From the NCBI GenBank assembly GCA_031550325.1, contig JAVBOR010000023.1:1-11939 (forward strand): 11,939 nt of DNA, read 5' to 3'. The translations under genes were made by a program, and so were the position numbers. The notes under the pieces are model-generated. The model saw only the letters and a list, made by a program, of their open reading frames with translations. It did no database searches and was not told where the DNA came from. This DNA comes from JAVBTT01 sp031550325 (lineage in GTDB: Bacteria > Bacillota > Clostridia > Oscillospirales > UBA929). Positions 1-6,462 of this stretch are shown piece after piece; the first letter of the stretch is position 1; each line of letters starts with the position of its first letter.

Positions 1-8
1 TTCAAAAC

Positions 9-141
9 GCCTCCAGGCTCCAGGCCTCCCTGCTCGGGCGCTCGGCTCTTCTTATTTCAGTCCAGCAGGGACCCGCCGCCTTCGGCGTCAGGCTCGACGT
101 GGTTTTGCGCAAAGGAACGAAGAGGCGGCCTTTGTCTACAG
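9..141. repeat. End repeat, left copy (133 bp, inverted relative to right end)
   Basis: Bases 9-141 are, as far as I can check base by base, a perfect reverse complement of 11807-11939. The match stops abruptly at 141/142. The left part (from about base 1 to 52) also matches the right half of the tandem units at 2324-2589. The rest matches the diverged copy at 3372-3455. No coding sequence or transposase accompanies it. It behaves as a dispersed intergenic repeat with modular parts, not as the end of a recognisable insertion sequence. Confidence 0.9.
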
Positions 142-142
142 C

Positions 143-171
143 CTAACCTGACATCGATGATGTCAGGTTAG
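143..171. repeat. Perfect hairpin next to the end repeat
   Basis: A 13-bp perfect stem (left arm CTAACCTGACATC) closes on a 3-base loop. It begins one base after the end repeat stops. It lies about 40 bases downstream of the aldo/keto reductase stop codon. On the minus strand the T-rich stretch precedes the hairpin instead of following it, so it is not a textbook terminator for that gene. It could still stabilise or end the transcript. Confidence 0.7.
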
Positions 172-211
172 AAACAAAAATGGACGGGTGCGCGAAGGGT
201 TTTTTGACAGC

Positions 212-1174
212 CTAGATCGCGCCGACAATTTTATGCGGCACATACAGCTCCTCGAGGAATGCGACGTCGGCCTCGGTCAGCTTTACGTCCATAGCGCCGG
301 CTGCATCGTCAAAGTACTTGATCTTTGTCGCACCGACGATCGGCGAGGTGACGCCCTTGGCCAAATGCCACGCCAGGGCGATTTGCGTCATCGTCACCCC
401 ATACTTTTCGGCGAGCTCGTGGACGCGAAGCACGATGGCGTAATCGGTCTCCTGCGTGCTGTCGTACTTGGAAATGGCGGTCTTATCGCTCTGGCTGCGC
501 TTGGAGTCCGTTGTCCATTCCAGACGCGAAAGCCTGCCCGCCGCGAGCGGGCTGTACGGCGTGAGCGCAACATTCTGCTGCCCGCAGATGGGGATCATCT
601 CGCGCTCATCCTCGCGGTAGAGCAGATTGTAGTGGTTCTGCATGGAGACGAACGACGTCCAGCCGTTTCTCTCGGCTGTAATCTGCATGTTGTGGAACTG
701 ATAGCCATACATGGCCGAAGCGCCTAGGGCGCGGACCTTGCCCGCCTTCACAAGGCTGTCAAGCGCCTCCATCGTCTCCTCTATCGGAGTTTTGGCGTCG
801 AAGCGGTGAATGATGTAGAGATCGACATAGTCGGTGCCCAGCCGCGAAAGAGAGCCGTCGATTTCCCGCAGGACGGCCTCTCGCGAGAGCTTTCCCTCGT
901 TGAAAAACACCTTCGTGGCCAGCACGACCTTGTCGCGCGCCACGTTGTTTTTGATGGCGCGGCCCAGATAGTCCTCGCTTGTCCCGGCCGAATAGATGTT
1001 GGCCGTGTCAAAGAAGTTGATGCCCAGCTCAAGCGCGCGCTTGACGAGCGTTTCGCTCGTCGCGGCGTCCAGTGTCCATGCGTGCATTTTGCTCGCGGGG
1101 TCGCCAAAGCTCATGCAGCCCACGCAGAGGCGGGACACCTCAATCCCAGAATTTCCGAGTTTGGAATACAGCAT
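212..1174 (-). CDS. Aldo/keto reductase
   Basis: A 320-residue NAD(P)H-dependent oxidoreductase of the aldo/keto reductase superfamily, a soluble TIM barrel that reduces carbonyl compounds. The full catalytic tetrad is visible: D56 and Y61 in the FFDTANIYSAG motif, K88 in LATKVF and H123 in YIIHRF. The C-terminal segment ALAWHLAKGVTSPIVGATK is the usual cofactor-binding region, and the length is normal. The ATG at 1174 is preceded by GGGGAGG (1182-1188 on the plus strand) at good spacing. It is transcribed divergently from the LysR-type gene, and a strong promoter with a T-N11-A box lies between them, so that regulator probably controls it. The natural substrate cannot be read from the sequence. 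The family call is firm. Confidence 0.95.
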   Translation of the reverse strand: MLYSKLGNSGIEVSRLCVGCMSFGDPASKMHAWTLDAATSETLVKRALELGINFFDTANIYSAGTSEDYLGRAIKNNVARDKVVLATKVFFNEGKLSREAVLREIDGSLSRLGTDYVDLYIIHRFDAKTPIEETMEALDSLVKAGKVRALGASAMYGYQFHNMQITAERNGWTSFVSMQNHYNLLYREDEREMIPICGQQNVALTPYSPLAAGRLSRLEWTTDSKRSQSDKTAISKYDSTQETDYAIVLRVHELAEKYGVTMTQIALAWHLAKGVTSPIVGATKIKYFDDAAGAMDVKLTEADVAFLEELYVPHKIVGAI

Positions 1175-1326
1175 TTTTTATCCTCCCCAAATTGATGATG
1201 CCGGCGCCATGCAGTCAGACAGCGCAATCGCGCCGCCGGGCAAGAGCCGAAACCCAAAACAGTTTTCGCGGCAGTTCTCCGCCGCCCGATGCTCTCCTGT
1301 TGCGCAGCGCCCTAGTATGTAATACA

Positions 1327-1355
1327 ATGATAAGTGAATTGATGGGCGCAGTCAA
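1327..1355 (-). promoter_or_regulatory. Sigma-A-type promoter of the aldo/keto reductase gene
   Basis: Read on the minus strand, TTGACT (1355-1350) and TATCAT (1332-1327) are separated by exactly 17 bases. Both hexamers are close to consensus. The start of transcription would be near 1320, giving a leader of about 145 bases. This is the best promoter match in the window. Confidence 0.7.
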
Positions 1356-1376
1356 TTTTGTTTTCTCTCTTTTTAT

Positions 1377-1391
1377 ATAAGAAATACTTAT
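1377..1391. promoter_or_regulatory. Candidate LysR-type operator (T-N11-A)
   Basis: ATAAGAAATACTTAT is an interrupted palindrome (ATAAG-N5-CTTAT) that contains a T-N11-A core. Its centre is about 64 bases upstream of the inferred start of the reductase transcript, the usual place for the high-affinity site of LysR-type regulators. It also overlaps the TATATA element at 1374-1379 that may serve the regulator gene, so autorepression fits. The site is inferred from pattern and position. Confidence 0.55.
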
Positions 1392-1404
1392 GTAAGGGGT
1401 GGCT

Positions 1405-2295
1405 GTGTTGTTGTTCCGACAGATGCAGTATTTTGTGGCCGTGGTCGAAACCGGCAGCTTCACAGAGGCGGCGGAGCGCTGTTATATCTCGCAGTCCGCC
1501 ATTTCCCAGCAGATCAGCGCGCTGGAAAAGGAGCTGGGCGTTACACTGCTTAAGCGCGCGGGCCGCAGCTTCTCCCTGACCGCAACGGGAGAGTACTTCT
1601 ATCGGCACAGCCGCTTGATCCTGAGCGATGTCGACGCCCTGCGCCGGGAGGCAGCTCGCATAGACAGCGACGACGACAGGCGGCTCAGGTTCGGGTACCT
1701 GCGGCATTACGCCGGTCAGGAGCTGCAGCGCGCCGTCGGGGAGTTTGCCGCGCTTTATCCCGACGTGAGTGTTGACATCGCCATCGGCACACACGAGGAA
1801 CTCTACGACCTTCTGCGCCGCGGCGATGTGGACATGGTGATCAGCGACCAGCGCCGCGCTTTTTCGGACGAGTATGTCAATCTGCACCTGATAAACGGCG
1901 AGTGCGCCGCGGAGTTGTCGGCGCATCACCCGTTGGGCGGGTCGGATGCCCTTCACACGGAGCAGCTTGAACGGACTGCCTGCATTTTGGTGGCGGGCAG
2001 AGAGCAGCAGAAAACCGAACAGGAGTTTTACCAGAACACACTGGGCATCGGCGCGCATTTTGTATTTGCCGAGACCCTGGAGGAGGCGCGGCTGATGGTC
2101 ATCGCCGGCACGGGCTTTCTGCCTGTGGAGAATACAGGCGGGCTGGCGCCGCTCCCGCCTCCGATCAGGCGCGTTGTTCTGTACAAGGGCGGCAGGACGA
2201 TTCAGCGCAACTTCTGCGCGTTTTGGCCGAAGGAGCGCGGCGGACGCTACATTGAAGCGTTCGCGGAGCTGCTGCAAAATGTATTCGGCTCCTAG
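1405..2295 (+). CDS. LysR-type transcriptional regulator
   Basis: A LysR-family regulator of about 296 residues. The N-terminus has the winged helix-turn-helix of the family: FRQMQYFVAVVETGSFTEAA, then SQSAISQQISALEKELGVTL within the first 55 residues. This is followed by the linker helix and an effector-binding domain from about residue 90 (LRFGYLRHYAGQEL onward, with the DMVISDQ strand). The start is not fixed by an ATG. AAGGGG at 1394-1399 favours GTG at 1405 or TTG at 1408, and the ATG at 1423 would cut the first helix. It is divergent from the aldo/keto reductase gene and probably controls it and itself. The ligand cannot be told from sequence. Confidence 0.93.
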   Translation: MLLFRQMQYFVAVVETGSFTEAAERCYISQSAISQQISALEKELGVTLLKRAGRSFSLTATGEYFYRHSRLILSDVDALRREAARIDSDDDRRLRFGYLRHYAGQELQRAVGEFAALYPDVSVDIAIGTHEELYDLLRRGDVDMVISDQRRAFSDEYVNLHLINGECAAELSAHHPLGGSDALHTEQLERTACILVAGREQQKTEQEFYQNTLGIGAHFVFAETLEEARLMVIAGTGFLPVENTGGLAPLPPPIRRVVLYKGGRTIQRNFCAFWPKERGGRYIEAFAELLQNVFGS

Positions 2296-2323
2296 GCTGT
2301 CAATGGACCGAAGGCTCTCCCAC

Positions 2324-2589
2324 TCTGTCAAGCCTCGTTCGTCCTCGCGGGCGGTCGTCCTTCGCCTTGCGGCTTTTGAACCGGTCACCCCTTCAGGGCG
2401 CGTGCGCTTCAAAACGCCTCTGGGCTCCAGGCCTCCCTGCTCAGGCGCTCGGCTCTTCTGTCAAGCCTCGTTCGTCCTCGCGGGCGGTCGTCCTTCGCCT
2501 TGCGGCTTTTGAACCGGTCACCCCTTCAGGGCGCGTGCGCTTCAAAACGCCTCCGGGCTCCAGGCCTCCCTGCTCAGGCGCTCGGTTCT
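2324..2589. repeat. Two tandem 133-bp direct repeat units
   Basis: Unit 1 (2324-2456) and unit 2 (2457-2589) are in direct tandem and differ at about two bases by eye. The second half of each unit, from TTCAAAACGCCTC to GGCTCTTCT, matches window bases 1-52. The first half (from GTCAAGCCTCGTTCG) is not in the end repeats. The period of 133 is not a multiple of three, so the open frames running through it shift register and are unlikely to be genes. This fills most of the gene-free stretch 2296-2691. The remainder holds only a promoter. Confidence 0.9.
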
Positions 2590-2632
2590 TCTTTGATAAG
2601 AAACGCTTATGGATTGGCCCATGAAAACAAGA

Positions 2633-2661
2633 TTGCTCCCCGGCTGAAATCGGAGTACCAT
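2633..2661 (+). promoter_or_regulatory. Candidate promoter of the flavin oxidoreductase gene
   Basis: TTGCTC (2633-2638) and TACCAT (2656-2661) are 17 bases apart and lie about 30 bases before the ATG of the next gene. GGGAGG precedes that ATG. Both hexamers are moderate matches to sigma-A sites. Confidence 0.4.
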
Positions 2662-2691
2662 ACGGGTATGCTGAAACGGGAGGTCATCTGA

Positions 2692-3240
2692 ATGAGCAAG
2701 CAGGTTTTGGTGATATCGGCCAGTCCCCGGCGCAAGGGCAACTCAGATACGCTGTGCGACGAGTTTGTGCGCGGCGCGCGGGACGCGGGCCACAGCGCCG
2801 AAAAGATCTTTATCCGGGACAAGTGCATCGGCTACTGCACCGGCTGCGGCAATTGCTCCCATCACCGCGCCACCGCGCCCGGCTGTTCGATCAAGGATGA
2901 CATGGCCGAAATCCTCGACAGAATGGTTCGGGCAGACGTTATCGTAATGGCCACGCCCATCTATTTCTATACGATGGACGGGCAGCTCAAAACCCTGATC
3001 GACCGCACATGCCCGCGCTATACTGAGCTTGCGGGCAAGGCGTTTTACTTCATTCTGACCGCCGCCGACGCAGGCGAGGAGGCCATGCGTCGGGCGCTTG
3101 TCGAGTTTGACGGCTTCCTTTACTGCCTGGACGACCCTGAGCAAAAGGGCGTTCTGCGCGCTGTCGGCGTTTGGAACGCCGGCGATGTAAAGGGCACGCC
3201 GTTTATGAAGCAGGCCTATGACATGGGAAGCGGCGTCTGA
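2692..3240 (+). CDS. NAD(P)H-dependent FMN oxidoreductase, flavodoxin-like fold
   Basis: A 182-residue soluble flavoprotein of the NADPH-dependent FMN reductase / iron-sulfur flavoprotein group. The N-terminal strand and phosphate loop VLVISASPRRKGNSDTL bind FMN. C49-x2-C52-x2-C55 plus C65 form a four-cysteine motif next to the flavin site, followed by IKDDM and by the second flavin loop ATPIYFYTM. In iron-sulfur flavoproteins a similar motif carries a 4Fe-4S cluster, but many simple flavodoxin-fold oxidoreductases share a reduced form, so a cluster is possible and not shown. The start follows GGGAGG. It stands alone, convergent with the RiPP-like operon. It may supply reduced flavin, but nothing in the sequence ties it to that operon. 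Confidence 0.88.
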   Translation: MSKQVLVISASPRRKGNSDTLCDEFVRGARDAGHSAEKIFIRDKCIGYCTGCGNCSHHRATAPGCSIKDDMAEILDRMVRADVIVMATPIYFYTMDGQLKTLIDRTCPRYTELAGKAFYFILTAADAGEEAMRRALVEFDGFLYCLDDPEQKGVLRAVGVWNAGDVKGTPFMKQAYDMGSGV

Positions 3241-3304
3241 AAAGAGACGAGGCGCACCATTGCCAAAGAACCAAAGGGTCTTTGGTAGCCTGAAAACCGC
3301 CCGC

Positions 3305-3323
3305 GGGCGGTCAGTGACCGCCC
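3305..3323. repeat. Short GC-rich palindrome
   Basis: GGGCGGTCA and TGACCGCCC flank a single G, followed by CCTACA. It is a perfect imperfect-loop palindrome of REP-like character, lying between convergent genes. Confidence 0.6.
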
Positions 3324-3371
3324 CTACAATGTCTCCCCGTCTCAACGCGGCTTTTGGCGAGGTTTTGCAGA

Positions 3372-3455
3372 CTGTAGACAAAAGCAGCCTCCTCGTTCCT
3401 TTGCGCGAAACCACGTCGAGCCTGACGGCACAGCCGGAGGGTTCTTGCTGGACTG
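3372..3455 (+). repeat. Diverged internal copy of the end repeat
   Basis: From CTGTAGACAAAAGC to CTGGACTG this stretch aligns with 11807 to about 11890, in the same orientation as the right end. There are scattered substitutions, roughly one base in five. The half that continues into the GAGCCGAGCG module at the window ends is absent here, which shows that the repeat is modular. Confidence 0.8.
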
Positions 3456-3553
3456 GTTTAGCGCAAAGCAATGAAAAAGTGACTTTCACGGATTCATTCC
3501 GGGAAAGTCACCCAATGCGCGTCTTCGCAAAGACGCGAGCCTATTCTCGTTCA

Positions 3554-3579
3554 TGTCGAAAAACCGCAGTTTTTCGACA
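3554..3579. terminator. Candidate bidirectional terminator of the peptide operon
   Basis: An 11-bp perfect stem, TGTCGAAAAAC / GTTTTTCGACA, has a 4-base loop. It sits 7 bases past the stop codon of the last minus-strand gene. The T-tract lies within the stem arm on both strands. It is symmetric and placed between convergent genes, so it could end transcripts from either side. Confidence 0.55.
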
Positions 3580-3586
3580 GACTTTG

Positions 3587-4171
3587 TCAAGTAATAACCC
3601 GGATGCGGCCTTCCTTGCGCGGCTTTGGTTTTGGCGCATCGGCGGCCGGGTAGCCCAGCAGGACAAAGGCCCTCGCCTGGTGGTTCTCGTCAATGCCCCA
3701 ATCCTTTTGCAACCGCCTGCCGAGGTCGCTCTCAAAGGTGTCCTCGGCCCGCATGACCAGGCACGAGCCGATCCCGAGCGAGTGCGCTGCCAGCATCATG
3801 TTTTCGGCGGCGACGCAGCAGTCGGGCGTCGCATACAGGAAGCCGCGCTGCCCAAACAGCGTGACCACGGTGGGCGCGCCGTACAGCCCGTCGGTCATGT
3901 TGGGATCGTCGGCAATGCTCGGCTGATCCTTGGAGATGTAGGCCTCTGCGGTGGACACTCTGCCGTGAAAGAGCAAGCGGTTGATTTTTCCGAGAGCTCT
4001 GTTGATCTTGCCGTCCTGGCAGGCTGCCAGGATAACGCCCTGCCGCCCTCCGGCGCAGGGCGCGTACAGGCCGGCCTCCAAAATGAGCTCCAGATCCTCC
4101 CGGGCGATTTGTTCCGGGCTGTATTTACGGATGCTGCGCCGCTCCAGAATGGACTTGATGATCTCATTCAT
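3587..4171 (-). CDS. Nitroreductase-fold flavoprotein, second paralogue
   Basis: A 194-residue FMN-dependent nitroreductase-family protein. The N-terminal RRSIRKY motif (R11-Y17) contacts FMN phosphate. Then come APCAGGRQ, the central GAPTVVTLF strand, the helix CVAAENMMLAAHSLGIGSC and the C-terminal VLLGYP. This layout is typical of compact dimeric nitroreductases. The start lies 8 bases after the flavin reductase stop, so translation is probably coupled. It is clearly homologous along its length to the protein at 4734-5315, with the same FMN motif at the same residues, suggesting an old tandem duplication. It is the last gene of the operon. It may oxidise or reduce the peptide product or a small molecule, but the substrate is not visible. 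Confidence 0.9.
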   Translation of the reverse strand: MNEIIKSILERRSIRKYSPEQIAREDLELILEAGLYAPCAGGRQGVILAACQDGKINRALGKINRLLFHGRVSTAEAYISKDQPSIADDPNMTDGLYGAPTVVTLFGQRGFLYATPDCCVAAENMMLAAHSLGIGSCLVMRAEDTFESDLGRRLQKDWGIDENHQARAFVLLGYPAADAPKPKPRKEGRIRVIT

Positions 4172-4179
4172 TTTTCGTT

Positions 4180-4722
4180 TCAGCTCTCTTCCCTAACCAA
4201 AACCTTGATGATCTCTCCGACATACATTTCATGAAGGTCTCCATTGGGGAAATTGTTTTCCACAATTCCCCTGTCCACGAAGCCCTCTTCCAAAAGCGGC
4301 GAATGATACAGCTTTCGGCAGATAAACACCAGCTTTGCCTGCTCAAAATAGGTGGTTTCATCGGAAAACGCCGGGGTGAGGCCAACGGCGGCGATTTTAT
4401 CGCCATCCCGTCCGGAGTGCGCCCCCAGATACGCCAGCTGCTTTTTGTATCCGTCGGGAAGAACGGACAGGGTAAAAAGACTTTCGCGATCCATAAACTC
4501 CTTGGTGTACCTGCTAGGCCGCAGATAGACAACGGCTGTCGGCAGGCCCTTGTGCGCCTTTCCGCCCGGCCGCTCCCAAACGGCGCCCAGATGCCCCCAG
4601 GAGGCCGTCATCGTATTATAGCCGCCTGTCTCGCTGCCCGCCGTGATCAGCCACCATTCGACGCCGATCATTTCCATGGGGTTGAGCTGCAACTCTTCGA
4701 GGGGAATGTTTTTAAAACTCAT
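4180..4722 (-). CDS. Flavin reductase-like FMN-binding split-barrel protein
   Basis: A 180-residue protein of the flavin reductase-like domain family, an FMN-binding split barrel. The motif YNTMTASWGHLGAVW near residues 35-50 is the usual flavin-binding segment, and VVYLRPSRYTKEFMDRESLFTLSVL is the core strand-helix pair. Members either reduce free flavin with NAD(P)H or act as flavoproteins on small substrates. AGGAG precedes the ATG at 4722 with proper spacing. Eleven bases separate it from the upstream nitroreductase and eight from the downstream one. Its place between two nitroreductase paralogues suggests that it feeds electrons to them, which is inference. Confidence 0.9.
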   Translation of the reverse strand: MSFKNIPLEELQLNPMEMIGVEWWLITAGSETGGYNTMTASWGHLGAVWERPGGKAHKGLPTAVVYLRPSRYTKEFMDRESLFTLSVLPDGYKKQLAYLGAHSGRDGDKIAAVGLTPAFSDETTYFEQAKLVFICRKLYHSPLLEEGFVDRGIVENNFPNGDLHEMYVGEIIKVLVREES

Positions 4723-4733
4723 TTGAAAGCTCC

Positions 4734-5315
4734 TTATCTGATGATGATTTTTCTGCCGTCTTTCCGCTCTTTGTACTTCGGCTCATCGCCCAGAGGATAG
4801 CCGAGCGTCACATGCAGGCGGGCTTCGTATTCATCGCCGACGCCCCAGGAGGCCTGTATTTCTTTGCCGCGCTCGGTGGCAAAGGTGCTGCCGGCCCTGC
4901 CCACGATGCACGAGCCGATGCCCAGAGACTGCGCGGCGATGACCATGTTTTCGGCAGCGACGAAGCAGTCCCCGGTGAGGTTGTAGATCCCCTCTTTGGC
5001 GAACAGGGTCAGCACCGTCGGCGCGCTATAAAATCCGCTTTTCAGGCTCGGGTCGTCCCGGATGCTCGGCTGTTCCGAGGATACCGGGGCTGCCGTCGGG
5101 CCAATGTTCGTCGCGGCGCTTCGGTTTATCCTGCCAAGCTCTTCGTTCAGCGCGGCATTTTGACAGGCGACGATCATGGCCGACTGGCCGCCGCCGGCGT
5201 TGGGCGCATGCAGCCCGGCATCGAGGATGGCGCTGAGCTGCTCTTCGGTGATTTGCTCCGGCTTGTACTTACGGATGGTCCTGCGGGCTCTCATCATGGT
5301 GATAATCTTGTTCAT
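4734..5315 (-). CDS. Nitroreductase-fold flavoprotein, first paralogue
   Basis: A 193-residue nitroreductase-family protein. It has RRTIRKY at residues 11-17, APNAGGGQ, SAPTVLTLF, the helix CFVAAENMVIAAQSLGIGSC and VTLGYP, all matching the downstream paralogue. The frame is open further upstream (to 5387) but those codons overlap the end of the radical SAM gene. The ATG at 5315 has AGGAGAG about 9 bases upstream and matches the start of the paralogue (MNKII versus MNEII), so I place the start there. It follows the maturase stop by 13 bases with its Shine-Dalgarno site touching that stop. SagB-type dehydrogenases of azole-forming RiPP systems share this fold, but no YcaO partner is present here, so that role is not supported. 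Confidence 0.9.
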   Translation of the reverse strand: MNKIITMMRARRTIRKYKPEQITEEQLSAILDAGLHAPNAGGGQSAMIVACQNAALNEELGRINRSAATNIGPTAAPVSSEQPSIRDDPSLKSGFYSAPTVLTLFAKEGIYNLTGDCFVAAENMVIAAQSLGIGSCIVGRAGSTFATERGKEIQASWGVGDEYEARLHVTLGYPLGDEPKYKERKDGRKIIIR

Positions 5316-5328
5316 TGTACGCTCTCTC

Positions 5329-6462
5329 CTAACCAATTTCTTTCCAGCATTGCGGGTCGCCGCTGTATGCGTTTTGCGTGTACCCATAGGCCACGGCGGG
5401 GCACCCTCTGCAAAACCGCAGCAGCTCGCACTTGGCGCACTTTTCTAACTTCTCAAACGTGCGGTATTTGTCCATCTTTTCGCCCAGGAACACGTCTGCC
5501 AGCCTGTCGGAAAACACGTTGCCGACGACGCTGTCCATACGGCGGCAGGCACAGACGTCCCCGCCCGGCAGGATCGTCAGGTGGTTAATGCCGCAGTTGC
5601 AGCCGTCATAAATCATCGCATCGTCCAGCCCATCGGGGATCTTGAACATGCCCTTTTCGTGCAGATAGAGCGTCCACAGATGATCCTTGAGGTTAAATGT
5701 GGTTCGGCTGTCCTTGTAGCGCTCAAACCTTTCCCAGCAAACGTCCAAAAGCCGCCTGTACTCGTCCGGCTCGACGTGCGTGCTTTTGAGTTTTTGGGCC
5801 CTTTCGAAATCTTCAAATTTCGCGGGGAGAGGAGGAGCAGCGAAATGAGCAAAACTTTCGCCGTCAGGCGGAAGCGAGCGGGATGTCGCTTGCGGCGGCG
5901 AGATGGGGCAGTACCGGGCAAAGGCGAACACATCCGCGTGATGCTCCACGACAAGGTCGATGATCGCCGGGATTTCGGCGATGTTGGTGCCGGACACGGT
6001 CGTCATCACGACGCTGCGGATGCCGGCCTCGCGAATACAGGCGAGTTTCTCAAGCGTTATGTCAAACGAGCCGGGCTTGCGAATCCCGTCGTGGGTCTCC
6101 CGCAGGCCGTCGATGGAGAGCTGGTAGCGCTCGCACCCGCAGTCGCGCAGACGTCTGCAGACGTCTGCTGTGAGATGGAACGGGTTACCCATGATTGAAA
6201 AGGCGATGCCCTTTGATTTCAGCAGCTCCAGCAGCCGCCAAAAGTCTTTGTGCAAAATCGGGTCGCCGCCCGTGATGTAGAAGTACGGGACACAGTCCAG
6301 CAGCCCGCACATTTCCTCGCAACTTTTGATAACCGACAGCATGTCGTCCCACGCCATTTCGGCAAGAGGGACGTCATCCCGCCCGGAAAAAATGTAGCAG
6401 TGCTCGCAGCGCTGGTCGCAACTGTCGGTGATGTGCCACTGAAAGGAAAAGTATTGTTTCAT
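5329..6462 (-). CDS. Radical SAM/SPASM peptide maturase, ACGX system
   Basis: A 377-residue radical SAM enzyme. C15-x3-C19-x2-C22 binds the SAM cleavage cluster, GGDP (65-68) is the GGE-type motif, and a C-terminal SPASM domain supplies auxiliary clusters. Its cysteines are C290, C306 (after G301), C342, C345, C351, C354 and C372, with further cysteines at C288 and C304. SPASM enzymes of this size modify ribosomal peptides, and a precursor with CG repeats lies upstream in the same operon, matching the named 'radical SAM/SPASM, ACGX system' family. The ATG overlaps the hydrolase stop by four bases (ATGA), with GGGAG just before. Residues about 189-221 look like an in-frame repeat insertion (see findings). 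The exact modification is not known; thioether formation at cysteines is one guess. Confidence 0.88.
   Translation of the reverse strand: MKQYFSFQWHITDSCDQRCEHCYIFSGRDDVPLAEMAWDDMLSVIKSCEEMCGLLDCVPYFYITGGDPILHKDFWRLLELLKSKGIAFSIMGNPFHLTADVCRRLRDCGCERYQLSIDGLRETHDGIRKPGSFDITLEKLACIREAGIRSVVMTTVSGTNIAEIPAIIDLVVEHHADVFAFARYCPISPPQATSRSLPPDGESFAHFAAPPLPAKFEDFERAQKLKSTHVEPDEYRRLLDVCWERFERYKDSRTTFNLKDHLWTLYLHEKGMFKIPDGLDDAMIYDGCNCGINHLTILPGGDVCACRRMDSVVGNVFSDRLADVFLGEKMDKYRTFEKLEKCAKCELLRFCRGCPAVAYGYTQNAYSGDPQCWKEIG
5800..5898 (-). repeat. Probable repeat-derived in-frame insertion in the maturase gene
   Basis: About 33 codons, from PPQATSRS to KFEDFER, interrupt the maturase between RYCPIS and AQKLKSTHVEP. 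The segment is rich in Pro, Ala and Phe. It uses GCT, CCT, TTT and CAT codons where the flanks prefer GCC, CCC and GCG. It also holds the small inverted repeat CGAAAT/ATTTCG. From memory, a similar sequence occurs as a dispersed repeat in related Clostridia. The limits are approximate. Confidence 0.45.

Larger units (their letters stand above)
3241..3586. other. Gene-free convergent region packed with hairpins and repeats
   Basis: No supported gene lies here. In order it holds: a 7-bp stem CCAAAGA/TCTTTGG (3263-3285); a perfect stem GGGCGGTCA/TGACCGCCC with a one-base loop (3305-3323); a diverged copy of the end repeat (3372-3455); a 9-bp stem GTGACTTTC/GAAAGTCAC extended by CGG/CCG (3479-3511); CGCGTCTT/AAGACGCG (3518-3537); and an 11-bp stem at 3554-3579. 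The open frames on both strands overlap these repeats and look like noise. Confidence 0.8.

Noticed and set aside
1312..2412. Open frame of 366 codons antisense to the LysR gene
   Set aside because: It has low-complexity basic content and no motif, and it runs into the tandem repeats. The LysR reading is unambiguous.
2174..2691. Plus-strand open frames through the tandem repeats (VTPSGRVRFKTPPGSRPP-like)
   Set aside because: The same peptide appears in shifted frames because the 133-bp unit is not a multiple of three. These are repeat translations, not genes.
2743..3489. Minus-strand frame of 248 codons
   Set aside because: It is antisense to the flavin oxidoreductase and continues into the hairpin and repeat region. 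No motif is seen.
4734..5315. SagB-type dehydrogenase for azole formation
   Set aside because: It shares the fold only. No YcaO cyclodehydratase or E1-like partner is present, and the protein is a compact nitroreductase.
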